A stretch of DNA of 64,000 bases from Aporhodopirellula aestuarii. GTDB lineage: Bacteria > Planctomycetota > Planctomycetia > Pirellulales > Pirellulaceae. Every line of letters begins with the position of its first letter. Positions within the stretch are counted from its first letter, which is position 1. Under the pieces are notes generated by a model, which had not been told where the DNA came from, searched no databases, and was given only the letters and a program-made list of their open reading frames with translations. The stretch lies in assembly GCF_023701485.1 (NCBI RefSeq), contig NZ_JAMQBK010000083.1, positions 1 through 64,000 on the forward strand. The letters are read 5' to 3'. Position numbers and translations under genes: made by a program. Below are positions 44,902 through 53,951 of the stretch, one piece after another.

Positions 44902-47900
44902 TCATGTTAGCATTTCCGAAACCTTCTGAAGCATCGCCGCTTTGTCGATCGGTTTGGACAGGTAGTCGTTGCAACCCGCTTCCAAACACTTATTCATGTC
45001 GCCCTGCATGGCGTCCGCGGTGAGGGCGATAATCGGACTGGTGTAGCCGAGCGTTCGCAGTTTTGCCGCGGTCGAGTAGCCGTCCAAATTCGGCATTTGC
45101 ATGTCCAACAAAATCAGATCGGGGCAGTCGCCCGTGCCGAGGCACTCGGTGATGTAATCCACCGCCAGCAGCCCGTCCTCGCATTCGTCCACTCTCGCTC
45201 CGGCGGTCGTCAGAATGCGTTTGCTCAAAAACCGGATATCGCGCCGATCATCCACGATCAATACGTGACATGATAACTGCGTGGATCCACCGCCGCTCGC
45301 CACGGTTTCCGTGGTGTTGCTGGCTTCGATACCGCCATACTCGACCAACTCAGACTCGGCAACTTCCCCGGTCGAGATTCTGACGGTGAAAGTGCTACCG
45401 ACGCCTTCAGTACTGCTCGCCGTGATTGCTCCTCCCAGCATTTCTGCGAGTCGCTGACTGATCGCCAGCCCCAAGCCGGTGCCGCCAAAGCTACGGGTGA
45501 CACTCGCGTCGCCCTGTGAAAACGGTTTGAACAATTTGTCCATCTGTTCATCCGCGATGCCGATCCCCGTGTCAACGACATCAAATTGCAATTGCTGCAA
45601 CGCAGATTCGAACCGGACGCGAATCTGGACGCGGCCCTGCTTCGTGAACTTGATCGCATTGCCAACAAGATTGATCAAAATCTGCTTCAGCCGTTTCGAG
45701 TCGGAGTTGATCAACTTGGGAAGTTTGCCGTGATACTCAACGCTCAAGGCTAGGTTTCTCTCGCTGGCGCGCACATCCATAAAGCTTCGCACATCTTCGA
45801 TCAATCGATACGGGTCGAAGCGTTCATGCTCCACATCCAGTTTGCCGGCTTCGATTTTGGACAGGTCGAGAATGTCGTTGATGATATCGAGCAAGTATCC
45901 GCCGTTGCGACGGATCGTTTGCAAATGTTGCTTCGCTTCTTCTTTCTCAACCAAATCGCCCAGAAGATCGGCATAGCCCAAGATTGCCGTCATGGGCGTA
46001 CGAATTTCATGCGACATATTGGCGAGAAATGCGCTCTTGGATTCGTTAGCCGCAACGGCAACGGCACGAGCTTCTTGCAACGCCGCTTGAGCTTCGTGTC
46101 GGTCGTGAGCATCGATCACGGATCCGACGTAGCCGGCAAACTCACCCGATTCATCGAACCGCGGTTGCCCGGCGTCAATGGCCCAACGGTAGCCGCCATC
46201 GGCTGTTCGCAATCGAAAGTCCAACTCGAATGGCTCGTGTCGCTCCGCAGCAGCCAGAAAAGCTGCCCGTGTGGCCGCTTGGTCGTCCGGATGGACCGCT
46301 TCGATCCATCCCAGCTGCAACCCTTCCAATTCGGGTTGTCCCGTGAAGTCGCACCAACGCTGTGACAAAAACGTGCATTGATGGTTATGGTCGCTCACCC
46401 AAATCATTGCGGGAGCCGCGTTTGCCATGATGCGGAACCGTTGTTCGCTGTCACGAATCCGTTGCTGGGTCTCCTTTTGTTCGGTGATATCCCAGTTCAA
46501 TCCGTGCATCGCGGCCACGCTACCGTCGGGGTTTCGGATGACGGTGCACACCGCGGCGAGCCAACGGATACTTCCGTTGGGCAACTTAACTCGAAACTCC
46601 GCATCGTAGTCGTCTTGGCCCGCGATGGCAGTTTCCCACATCTCTTGCAGCATCGGCAAATCGTCAGGGTGGATCCGTTCTAAAAAGAACTCCGGTGACG
46701 GATCCGCGACCTGCGGTGTTCCCAGCAATTCGAACAACTTGGTATCCCAATGGCTCTTTTCAGGGGTCCACTCCCAAGCTGCCATTCGCCCGGCTCGCAG
46801 TGCCATCGAGACGCGACGTTCGTTCTCCATCAACTGTTGCTGCGCCCGGTAACGGTCTCGAATATCAACGCCCGATGGGATCAGGAACTCAATCTCACCA
46901 TTGTCGTCCTTCACGGGCGCGATCATGAAATCAATCATCACGCCTTCATCGCCGTGGGCGAACAGCGAAACGTCGTAACGAACGACTTCGCCCGCCATCG
47001 CCCGCCGCATGGCGTCACGCATCTTGGCGGCAACAGCCGGGTCGTAACTCCACCAAGGCGCCTCGGCAAAGTGTTTACCGATCACGTCTTCACGCCGCGT
47101 TCGTGCGATCTTCAACGAACGGTCGTCAACCTCCAACAGGATACCGTTGCGATCGATAACGCCGACGAGCCCGAGCTGGTTGTTGATCACGCGACGCAAG
47201 TGTGCTTCTCGATTTGCCAGTTCCTCCTCCGACCGCGCCCGTTCGATCCGAATACCGACGCGATCGGCGACTTCCTGCAACAGCCTGCGTTCGTCGGCTT
47301 GCCACGGGTGCGGTTCGGCGTGAAGGGCAGAGACAACAAACTTGGTGCCTCGATCGGTCACATACGCAGAATTGCAAAACGCGCCGATATCGAACGCCCG
47401 AAAATTCGCGGTGAGTCGCTCGTCACGCTGCCGCCCCTGGGCGTCGCCAGAAAAAACTTGTTGTCCGGCGATCAAATCCGCCCGCTCGGCGTCGTCATGG
47501 AAATCCCGTACCGAGTGCGTCCCCACCATGCTCGGCCCGTCGCCTTGATGATAGTCGCAGAGAATATCCGCAACTTCGCCCTGTTTGTCGAACTCAACAA
47601 ACAAACAGCGAGCCAATCCGAGGTGTTCTGCGGTCAGCTTAGTTGCCACAGCCATCAAATCATCAACGGAAGACAACGGCACGAGCCGCGTTTGCAGATC
47701 GGAAAGAAACGCGAGATTCAGTTCGTCGACCTTACGCTCCGAAATATCTTGCACCAATCCGGTCACCTGCAACGGTTCACCGCCGGCATCCCGGTGAATG
47801 ACCCCACGCTCCTCGACCCAAATCACGCGACCGTCACTCGCTCGTACCAAGCGAAATTCCACAAAATGGTCGTCAGTGTCACTGGCAAGTTCCTCCTCGA

Positions 47901-50900
47901 CCCACTCCCTGACGTTCGTCCGATCGTCAGGATGAACGAGTTGCCAAAAACTGGTCACCGTGCCATCAAATTGTTCTTGGCGACAGCCGTACATGGCGTA
48001 CACCATTTCCGACCATTCCACCTTCCCGGAACCAACGTCCCATTTGAACGAACCCATTTTCCCAGCGTCGAGTGCGAGGGTCAGGAACTGCTCTCGATCG
48101 ATGACCGCGGCTTCCGCCGCACGCCTTTCACTGATATCGACTCCCGATGGAATCAGGTGGGTAATCGAACCGTCACTGGACCGGACGGGACTCAGCATGA
48201 AATCGATCGTCATGCGTGTATCACCCGCCATGCGAACATCTACGTCGTAGCGAACCACCTCACCCGCGGCCGCCCGTTGCACAGCGACCTGCAGATTGGC
48301 GACCGGCTCTTCGTCGAAGTTCCACCAGTAACAGTCCCAGAATTTTTTGCCGATGACGTCGCTCCGATCGATTCCCGCCGCCTTGATCGCCACCGCATTG
48401 GCTTCCAAGAGCGTGCCATCGACATCCAACACTCCGATAAAGAAGAGTGTGTTGTCGATCACGCTACGGAGATGAGATTCTCGGTCAGTGAGTTCCAACT
48501 CCCAGTGCTTACGATCCGTGATATCGCTCGCAACGGCGGTAATACTCAACGGCCGATCGAACTCATCGCGATCGATCACGCCACGTCCCGACGTCCAAAT
48601 GATCCGGTGGTCATTCCCGCGAATGATCCGAAAGTCCATTTCGTACGTTTTGCAGGTCCCCGCAAATGCAGCCTCGAGCCGCTCGGCAACGTACCCTCGA
48701 TCGTCGGGATGGATGACATCGAGAAAACCGGCTTTCGTCGCGGTAAACTGATCCTTTGAATACCCGAAAATCTCGAAAAGCTGATCGGACCAGGTCACGC
48801 GGTCAACGCTAATGTCCCAATGCCAAGTCCCCAGTCGTCCGGCCTCAAGTGCCAAGTTTAAGCGTTGCTCGCGATCGACCAGCCGTTGCTCGGATTCCTT
48901 TCTCGCAATGCACTGGGCGATGGCATCCGCCATCGGGATCAATTGTTCAAAGACTTCCGGTGCCAACGGATGTTTGGCAAAGAGTGCGACAACACCGACG
49001 ACTCGATGCTCAACCACTAAAGGAATTCCGGCAAACGCGACCATACCTTCCCGCGCAGCCCACTGAGGATCACTAATGTTGGGATCGTGAGACACGTCGT
49101 TGGTCAATAGCGGCTGCTGCGAGGCAGCAATTCGCCCGATTTTCCACTCACCCAACGGAACTCGGCTGTGTGGACCGTCGAGGTGAGTATACATCCCGGC
49201 GCTGGCGGTCAGTTCGAGCACTTGATCTTGCTCGTTTAGCAACCAAACCCGGGCGAAGGCGGCATCGAGCCCCTCGACAATCCTGCGACAACACTTGTCG
49301 AGAATTTCATCCAACGGTGCCTCGCCCGCCAGCGACACCGCGAGCGACGCGTGAAGCGCTGCCAAGCCGGCCCGTTCCAGGAGAATCGCATCCGCTCGTT
49401 TGCGTTCGGTAATGTCACGTAAATAGCCGGTAAAGAAGGGCGTGCCATCACGACCGTGCGAAACGCTAATTGCCAATTCGACAGGAATCAAACGGCCGTC
49501 GGCTCGTTGGGCCGTCAATTCCACTCGCTGGCCCAACAAATCGGAATTTCCGGAGCGAAGATACCGAGACAATCCCTGGCGATGAGCGTCGCGGAATTCT
49601 TCGGGGATGATCACGTCGGCTAACGGTCGACCGACCACGTCGGCGGCCACGTATCCGAACGTCCGCTCTGCTGCCGGATTGAAATCAACGATCCGACCGG
49701 CGGTATCCATCGTGATGACGCAATCAAGCGCCGATCGAAGAATCGCTGACTTGCGAGCCTCTTCGTCACGAATCGTGTCGGTCAGTCGACGTTGTCGAAT
49801 GAATTGCCCGATTTCGTTTCCAACCGCCCCCAGCAGTTGAAGCAATTCGGGCTCTCGCGTCAGCATTCGAGTGGTGAAGATCTCAATGACACCCTTAAAC
49901 TTGCGACCGACGACGATCGGAGTCCCAACGCCGCTGGCTATCCCACTTAGCTTGGCGGCCTCTGCTCGGACGAATCCTTTCTTATTGGGAACATCTTCAA
50001 ACCAAACCGGCTCACGATCCTTCCAAGCCTGCCCAGGTAATCCCTGCCCCATCTTGAGCCGTGTGTTGCGACTGACGTCGACGAATGGCTGCAACGTGCT
50101 GTCAATCGCGTCGGCCTCAACGCACTTCAAGAACTCGCCACGCTCATCCACCCGCCACAGCAAGCAAACTTCCGCAGAAAGCGAGACCCGAAGCGCATTG
50201 AGAACCTTGCGAATCACCGTCTCAAAGGAATCAGCATCGGCTAATAGTTTCGTGACCGCATGCGCGGCGGCCAATCGCATGCGGAGCCGATGTTGCTCGG
50301 TGATTTCATAAAACGTTACGACGAGCCCATCGCGATTCGTTTCATCCCCGTAAGGTTGAATACGACGAAGGAACCAGCGGTCGTCTTGCGTTTCCACCTC
50401 ATCTTCAACTGGCCCGTTTTTGACGAGCGAAACGGCATTCGGAATCGGTGGCATCGCAGTCGCGGTGTGCGATACGGTCTGCAGCGGGCGACCAACATCG
50501 TTCGATGTCACATGATAAATCGACGTCACACCTGGAGTAAAACTTCGAATGCACAAGCTTTCATCGAGGAATAGCGTGGCAATATTTGTGCTATCCAACA
50601 GATACGATTGATCGGATTCCGAAGGCGCGGCACGAACCGGCGAAACGTGACCCTTTGCCGGCGGCATTACCAGACCGTTGTCGTTTGACTGTTGCTCCAC
50701 CGGTTGCGTCAATTGTTCCAGACGCATGCTGGCGGCCGACAACTTTCGCTGGAGTTGTTCGATTTTTTTCCACTGGGCGAATTGTTTGCGAATTGTCGCA
50801 GCGATTTTGGCCGCAGGCATGACGAAATCGGCCACGGTGGTTATCGCACCCATCGCTCCCATGGCAGATTCGGCATTGTGAGCGAATGTCATCCCACCAG

Positions 50901-51339
50901 CATCGCTAATCGAATTCAATCCGAACGTGCCGTCACTCTCGGAAGCGGACAGGATGACTCCCACGGCGTACTCACCGCGCTGCCTAGCAATGGAATAAAA
51001 GAGATGGTCGATCGAGTTGGCTTCGAGATTCGAACTTTCGGGATGTGCGATGATCGCGTTGTCGCCGTCCAATTCCAACAGCGATTGGGACGGAGAGATA
51101 TAGACGCACCCCGCCGCGATCTCTTCACGATCACTGACCTCCACAATCGACAGCGACGTTTGATTGCAGAGAAAGTTGTGCAGTTGCGATCGGGTTTCGG
51201 GATCGACATGCGGAGCCAACACGATCGCCATATCGGCTGCATCATCAAACGCGGCTACCAGCTTTTGGAACGCCTCCACTCCATCCGCAGAGACTCCAAC
51301 ACCAACGACACATGGCGTGAAATGTGATTGATCACTCAT
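44902..51339 (-). CDS. Giant hybrid histidine kinase with CheB-like domain, eight PAS and three GAF domains
   Basis: This 2145-residue protein has, in order: a CheB methylesterase-like domain (about 6-187), with the Ser in VGVSADG, His in APHVDPETR and Asp in ASESDGTFGL kept; a PAS of the CheB/CheR-associated kind (about 240-350, NIATLFLDESLCIRSF, RWFLRRIQPYGDE); GAF (355-515); PAS (520-645); GAF (650-813); three PAS (815-1201); GAF (1202-1371); three PAS (1372-1753); HisKA with SHEIRTPM (His near 1777); HATPase (LINLVGNAIKFT near 1893); and a receiver (phospho-Asp in ILLDMQMPNLDGYS, near 2080). The CheR methyltransferase that normally follows CheB in such fusions is missing. The Met at 51339 precedes the domain; 31 hydrophobic upstream residues in frame (from 51432) could instead form a membrane segment. 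It is the second gene after Hpt. Confidence 0.9.
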   Translation of the reverse strand: MSDQSHFTPCVVGVGVSADGVEAFQKLVAAFDDAADMAIVLAPHVDPETRSQLHNFLCNQTSLSIVEVSDREEIAAGCVYISPSQSLLELDGDNAIIAHPESSNLEANSIDHLFYSIARQRGEYAVGVILSASESDGTFGLNSISDAGGMTFAHNAESAMGAMGAITTVADFVMPAAKIAATIRKQFAQWKKIEQLQRKLSAASMRLEQLTQPVEQQSNDNGLVMPPAKGHVSPVRAAPSESDQSYLLDSTNIATLFLDESLCIRSFTPGVTSIYHVTSNDVGRPLQTVSHTATAMPPIPNAVSLVKNGPVEDEVETQDDRWFLRRIQPYGDETNRDGLVVTFYEITEQHRLRMRLAAAHAVTKLLADADSFETVIRKVLNALRVSLSAEVCLLWRVDERGEFLKCVEADAIDSTLQPFVDVSRNTRLKMGQGLPGQAWKDREPVWFEDVPNKKGFVRAEAAKLSGIASGVGTPIVVGRKFKGVIEIFTTRMLTREPELLQLLGAVGNEIGQFIRQRRLTDTIRDEEARKSAILRSALDCVITMDTAGRIVDFNPAAERTFGYVAADVVGRPLADVIIPEEFRDAHRQGLSRYLRSGNSDLLGQRVELTAQRADGRLIPVELAISVSHGRDGTPFFTGYLRDITERKRADAILLERAGLAALHASLAVSLAGEAPLDEILDKCCRRIVEGLDAAFARVWLLNEQDQVLELTASAGMYTHLDGPHSRVPLGEWKIGRIAASQQPLLTNDVSHDPNISDPQWAAREGMVAFAGIPLVVEHRVVGVVALFAKHPLAPEVFEQLIPMADAIAQCIARKESEQRLVDREQRLNLALEAGRLGTWHWDISVDRVTWSDQLFEIFGYSKDQFTATKAGFLDVIHPDDRGYVAERLEAAFAGTCKTYEMDFRIIRGNDHRIIWTSGRGVIDRDEFDRPLSITAVASDITDRKHWELELTDRESHLRSVIDNTLFFIGVLDVDGTLLEANAVAIKAAGIDRSDVIGKKFWDCYWWNFDEEPVANLQVAVQRAAAGEVVRYDVDVRMAGDTRMTIDFMLSPVRSSDGSITHLIPSGVDISERRAAEAAVIDREQFLTLALDAGKMGSFKWDVGSGKVEWSEMVYAMYGCRQEQFDGTVTSFWQLVHPDDRTNVREWVEEELASDTDDHFVEFRLVRASDGRVIWVEERGVIHRDAGGEPLQVTGLVQDISERKVDELNLAFLSDLQTRLVPLSSVDDLMAVATKLTAEHLGLARCLFVEFDKQGEVADILCDYHQGDGPSMVGTHSVRDFHDDAERADLIAGQQVFSGDAQGRQRDERLTANFRAFDIGAFCNSAYVTDRGTKFVVSALHAEPHPWQADERRLLQEVADRVGIRIERARSEEELANREAHLRRVINNQLGLVGVIDRNGILLEVDDRSLKIARTRREDVIGKHFAEAPWWSYDPAVAAKMRDAMRRAMAGEVVRYDVSLFAHGDEGVMIDFMIAPVKDDNGEIEFLIPSGVDIRDRYRAQQQLMENERRVSMALRAGRMAAWEWTPEKSHWDTKLFELLGTPQVADPSPEFFLERIHPDDLPMLQEMWETAIAGQDDYDAEFRVKLPNGSIRWLAAVCTVIRNPDGSVAAMHGLNWDITEQKETQQRIRDSEQRFRIMANAAPAMIWVSDHNHQCTFLSQRWCDFTGQPELEGLQLGWIEAVHPDDQAATRAAFLAAAERHEPFELDFRLRTADGGYRWAIDAGQPRFDESGEFAGYVGSVIDAHDRHEAQAALQEARAVAVAANESKSAFLANMSHEIRTPMTAILGYADLLGDLVEKEEAKQHLQTIRRNGGYLLDIINDILDLSKIEAGKLDVEHERFDPYRLIEDVRSFMDVRASERNLALSVEYHGKLPKLINSDSKRLKQILINLVGNAIKFTKQGRVQIRVRFESALQQLQFDVVDTGIGIADEQMDKLFKPFSQGDASVTRSFGGTGLGLAISQRLAEMLGGAITASSTEGVGSTFTVRISTGEVAESELVEYGGIEASNTTETVASGGGSTQLSCHVLIVDDRRDIRFLSKRILTTAGARVDECEDGLLAVDYITECLGTGDCPDLILLDMQMPNLDGYSTAAKLRTLGYTSPIIALTADAMQGDMNKCLEAGCNDYLSKPIDKAAMLQKVSEMLT

Positions 51340-51531
51340 TACAACGCCCATCAGAAAAGAAACGCAGCACAGGGCCCCAAAAAGAACGACCGTATCGAAA
51401 ACAGCAAAGATGACTGACCAGAGAAAGGGCAATAGCGATAGTCGTCAATACCTTTGACGCACAAGTTGAATTCTCGTCAGTCCGCAAAGCTCCCACGACG
51501 GCCTCAACCCGAAAGTGAAATGGAAACAGAG

Positions 51532-51867
51532 TCAAGTGCCGACTGCCCGAATTCGTTCCGTAAGTGAAAGGATATCAGCACGGATGCCATCCAGACTGGT
51601 TTGGGCAACAGCAAGGTCACCGCCAAACGCCGCTGATTCAACATTCCGCAGCCCGTTCACCGCAGCCCCCTCCTCAAACGTCGCCAACATCCCCTTCAGT
51701 GCATGAGCACTCGCTCCGGCTTGATGTGCATCTCCATTTTGGATCGCTTTGGTGAGTCGCTTTAACTCGATCGGAACGTCTTCCCCGATCATCACCGCCG
51801 TAGAAGCCAACAATTCGAGATCACCGCCACAGCGTTTGAGGGCTTCAGGAAACTCGCGCTCATTCAT
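51532..51867 (-). CDS. Stand-alone Hpt phosphotransfer protein
   Basis: The 111-residue all-helical protein is an Hpt domain: MNEREFPEALKRCGGDLELL, then QAGASAHALKGML with the phospho-His at residue 55. It should take phosphate from receiver domains of the hybrid kinases and pass it on or return it. It lies 192 bases upstream of the giant kinase on the same strand. All three hybrid kinases in the block end in a receiver, and this is the only Hpt nearby, which makes it the likely shared hub. No final response regulator with an output domain is in the block. Confidence 0.9.
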   Translation of the reverse strand: MNEREFPEALKRCGGDLELLASTAVMIGEDVPIELKRLTKAIQNGDAHQAGASAHALKGMLATFEEGAAVNGLRNVESAAFGGDLAVAQTSLDGIRADILSLTERIRAVGT

Positions 51868-52238
51868 GTCTATTTCCTTTTGGTGCCCCGTGTTTTCGGC
51901 TCATCCGGCGGGCGGGCGTTTCAACCCCAGGTCGCCGGCGACTGTCCCGCGAGGTTCCAAGGGGTCGAACATGCCACATTCTGGTGAATTTTTAATTTCG
52001 CACTCTAAAATGATGCCCATTTCGTTGTTGTATCACGTCTCGAACGCTCGTGACTACCAGCAGCGCGAAATGCATCCGCAATTACGGACAACGCCGAAAA
52101 GCGAGGGCTTACCCCAACACCCCGGCACACATTTTGCGTCGCCGCTCGACATCGCTGACCCTGCGATCTTGCCGCTCGCAGAGTCAGTGACATCCCCAGT
52201 AATTCGATCGTGAAAGGTGCAGACGTCCGGAATGGCAG
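51868..52238. other. Divergent region between the Hpt and VKOR genes
   Basis: About 370 bases with no gene. It should hold promoters for the signalling block (minus) and the VKOR/SPW gene (plus). I see no strong repeat; the regions immediately before both starts have no clear Shine-Dalgarno for Hpt and a weak ggaa for VKOR. Confidence 0.4.
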
Positions 52239-53879
52239 ATGAACGAGCAACCAGGTCAAAAATCGAACAGCGATAACCACCTCCCAATGGGCTCGCGTGG
52301 CGTGTCCCGCCCGATGGCTGAAATGGAAGTGCAATCCGGCGGAGATGACAATAACCATCGAGATCACGAGCATCGGGATCACGAGAAACACGAGCATGAA
52401 CAGCGGCAGCACAATGAACACGATCATGCGATGAGTCGCGAGGAGCGACTGTCGATGCTAAAGATGCACTACCAGCAGACGTTGTGGGTCTATTGGACGT
52501 TGCCGCTCCTGGGAATTTGGCTGGTGCTCGCCCCGTTGAATTTCGGTTATCTCAACGAGTCCTTATGGGTCGATCCGAGCGGCGGACGAGGGCCCTGGTT
52601 TGCCGAAGACTCCACCGCCGAACTGCGAGCACTACGAGCCTGGTTGATGACCGGCAGCGATGTGCTCAGCGGGATTCTGCTGACGATTTTTGGTTGGCGA
52701 TCGCTCAAACCTAACCGCCCGTATAGTCTCTGGATCTGCTGCGGCGTGGGCGTCTGGCTGACGTTTGCGCCGGTCTTGTTTTGGGCACCCACGGCGGCGT
52801 CGTACGCGAACGATTCTCTCGTCGGGATCCTCGTCATGGCACTGACGATTTTGATTCCGGGCATGCCCAACATGATCATGTACATGCAGCATGGTCCGGC
52901 CCAACCTCCCGGCTGGAGCTACAATCCTTCGAGCTGGCCGCAGCGTTGGGTGATGATCGTGACCGGTTTTCTAGGATTCATCGTTTCGCGTTACCTGGCG
53001 ATGTTTCAACTGGGCTACATCGACTATGTCTGGGACCCGTTCTTCGGATTTGAAAGCGGCACCAAAAAGGTATTGAACTCACAGATGTCGCATCTGTGGC
53101 CGATCTCCGACGGCGGTCTTGGTGTGATTTCCTACACCTTCGAGTTTTTGATGGGCTACATGGGCAGTCCTGCACGGTGGCGAACGATGCCGTGGATGGT
53201 TGCCTTCTTTGGCGTCCTTGTCATTCCGCTGGGGTTAACGCATATCGTGTTGGTGATTTCCCAACCGGTGATTGTTCATGCTTGGTGCTCACTCTGTCTG
53301 CTAGCAGCCCTCGTGATGCTTCCGATGATTCCATTGGAGGTCGATGAAGTGGTTGCGATGTTCCAGCACGTGCGTCAAGCCAAAAAACGTGGTGACCGGG
53401 ACGGATCGCTGTGGGCCATCTTTTGGAAAGGCGGCAAAGCTGATGGTTGCACCGCGGACTCGCGATCGCCGTCCATGATCGGTTTTGCTGACCGACCGGT
53501 TTCCCTTTTTAAAGCGTCGATTTGGGGCATGAGCTTCCCCTGGACGTTGGTGGCATGTACCGGATTGGGAGTCTTCGTGATGTGCATGCCGACACTATTC
53601 GGAATCGACATCACAACCACGGCAGCGGACATTGGCCACCTCGGTGGCGCCCTAATCGTGACCGTTTCCGTCATCAGCATGGGCGAGGTGGTACGTTTGG
53701 GACGCTACCTGAACCTAGTGCTCGCCCTCGCTCTCGCGGTCGGACCATGGCTGGTTGACCAAGCCTCGATCAACTATGCCGTAACGAGCATGATCATGGG
53801 AATCACGGTCGCCGCCCTGTCGATCCCGCGAGGTAAGGTCACCGAATCCTACGGCAGTTGGGATCGCTACGTTCGATGA
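52239..53879 (+). CDS. VKOR-like membrane protein flanked by SPW repeats
   Basis: The 546-residue membrane protein has a His/Asp/Glu-rich soluble N-terminus (DNNHRDHEHRDHEKHEHEQ), then about 12 membrane segments. SPW-type repeats lie before (YWTLPLLGIWLVLAPLNFGY and GVGVWLTFAPVLF) and after (LALALAVGPWLVDQASINYAV) a vitamin K epoxide reductase-like core. That core has the CXXC redox pair in VHAWCSLCLLAAL (near residue 349), but I see no loop Cys pair, which most VKORs need to take oxidising power. It may oxidise quinone or a thiol partner, or be only structural. The His-rich end could bind a metal. The gene order next to the signalling block gives no clear role. Confidence 0.8.
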   Translation: MNEQPGQKSNSDNHLPMGSRGVSRPMAEMEVQSGGDDNNHRDHEHRDHEKHEHEQRQHNEHDHAMSREERLSMLKMHYQQTLWVYWTLPLLGIWLVLAPLNFGYLNESLWVDPSGGRGPWFAEDSTAELRALRAWLMTGSDVLSGILLTIFGWRSLKPNRPYSLWICCGVGVWLTFAPVLFWAPTAASYANDSLVGILVMALTILIPGMPNMIMYMQHGPAQPPGWSYNPSSWPQRWVMIVTGFLGFIVSRYLAMFQLGYIDYVWDPFFGFESGTKKVLNSQMSHLWPISDGGLGVISYTFEFLMGYMGSPARWRTMPWMVAFFGVLVIPLGLTHIVLVISQPVIVHAWCSLCLLAALVMLPMIPLEVDEVVAMFQHVRQAKKRGDRDGSLWAIFWKGGKADGCTADSRSPSMIGFADRPVSLFKASIWGMSFPWTLVACTGLGVFVMCMPTLFGIDITTTAADIGHLGGALIVTVSVISMGEVVRLGRYLNLVLALALAVGPWLVDQASINYAVTSMIMGITVAALSIPRGKVTESYGSWDRYVR

Positions 53880-53951
53880 GCCTTTTTAAGTTGCGGTTTT
53901 GCAGGATGAGCCTTCACACTGCGGAAGGCCCATCGTTGCTCTTGGTGCTGG

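Noticed and set aside
46750-48759. Plus-strand frame of 669 codons
   Set aside because: It is antisense to the giant kinase, whose PAS and GAF motifs are clear on the minus strand, and it has no motif of its own.
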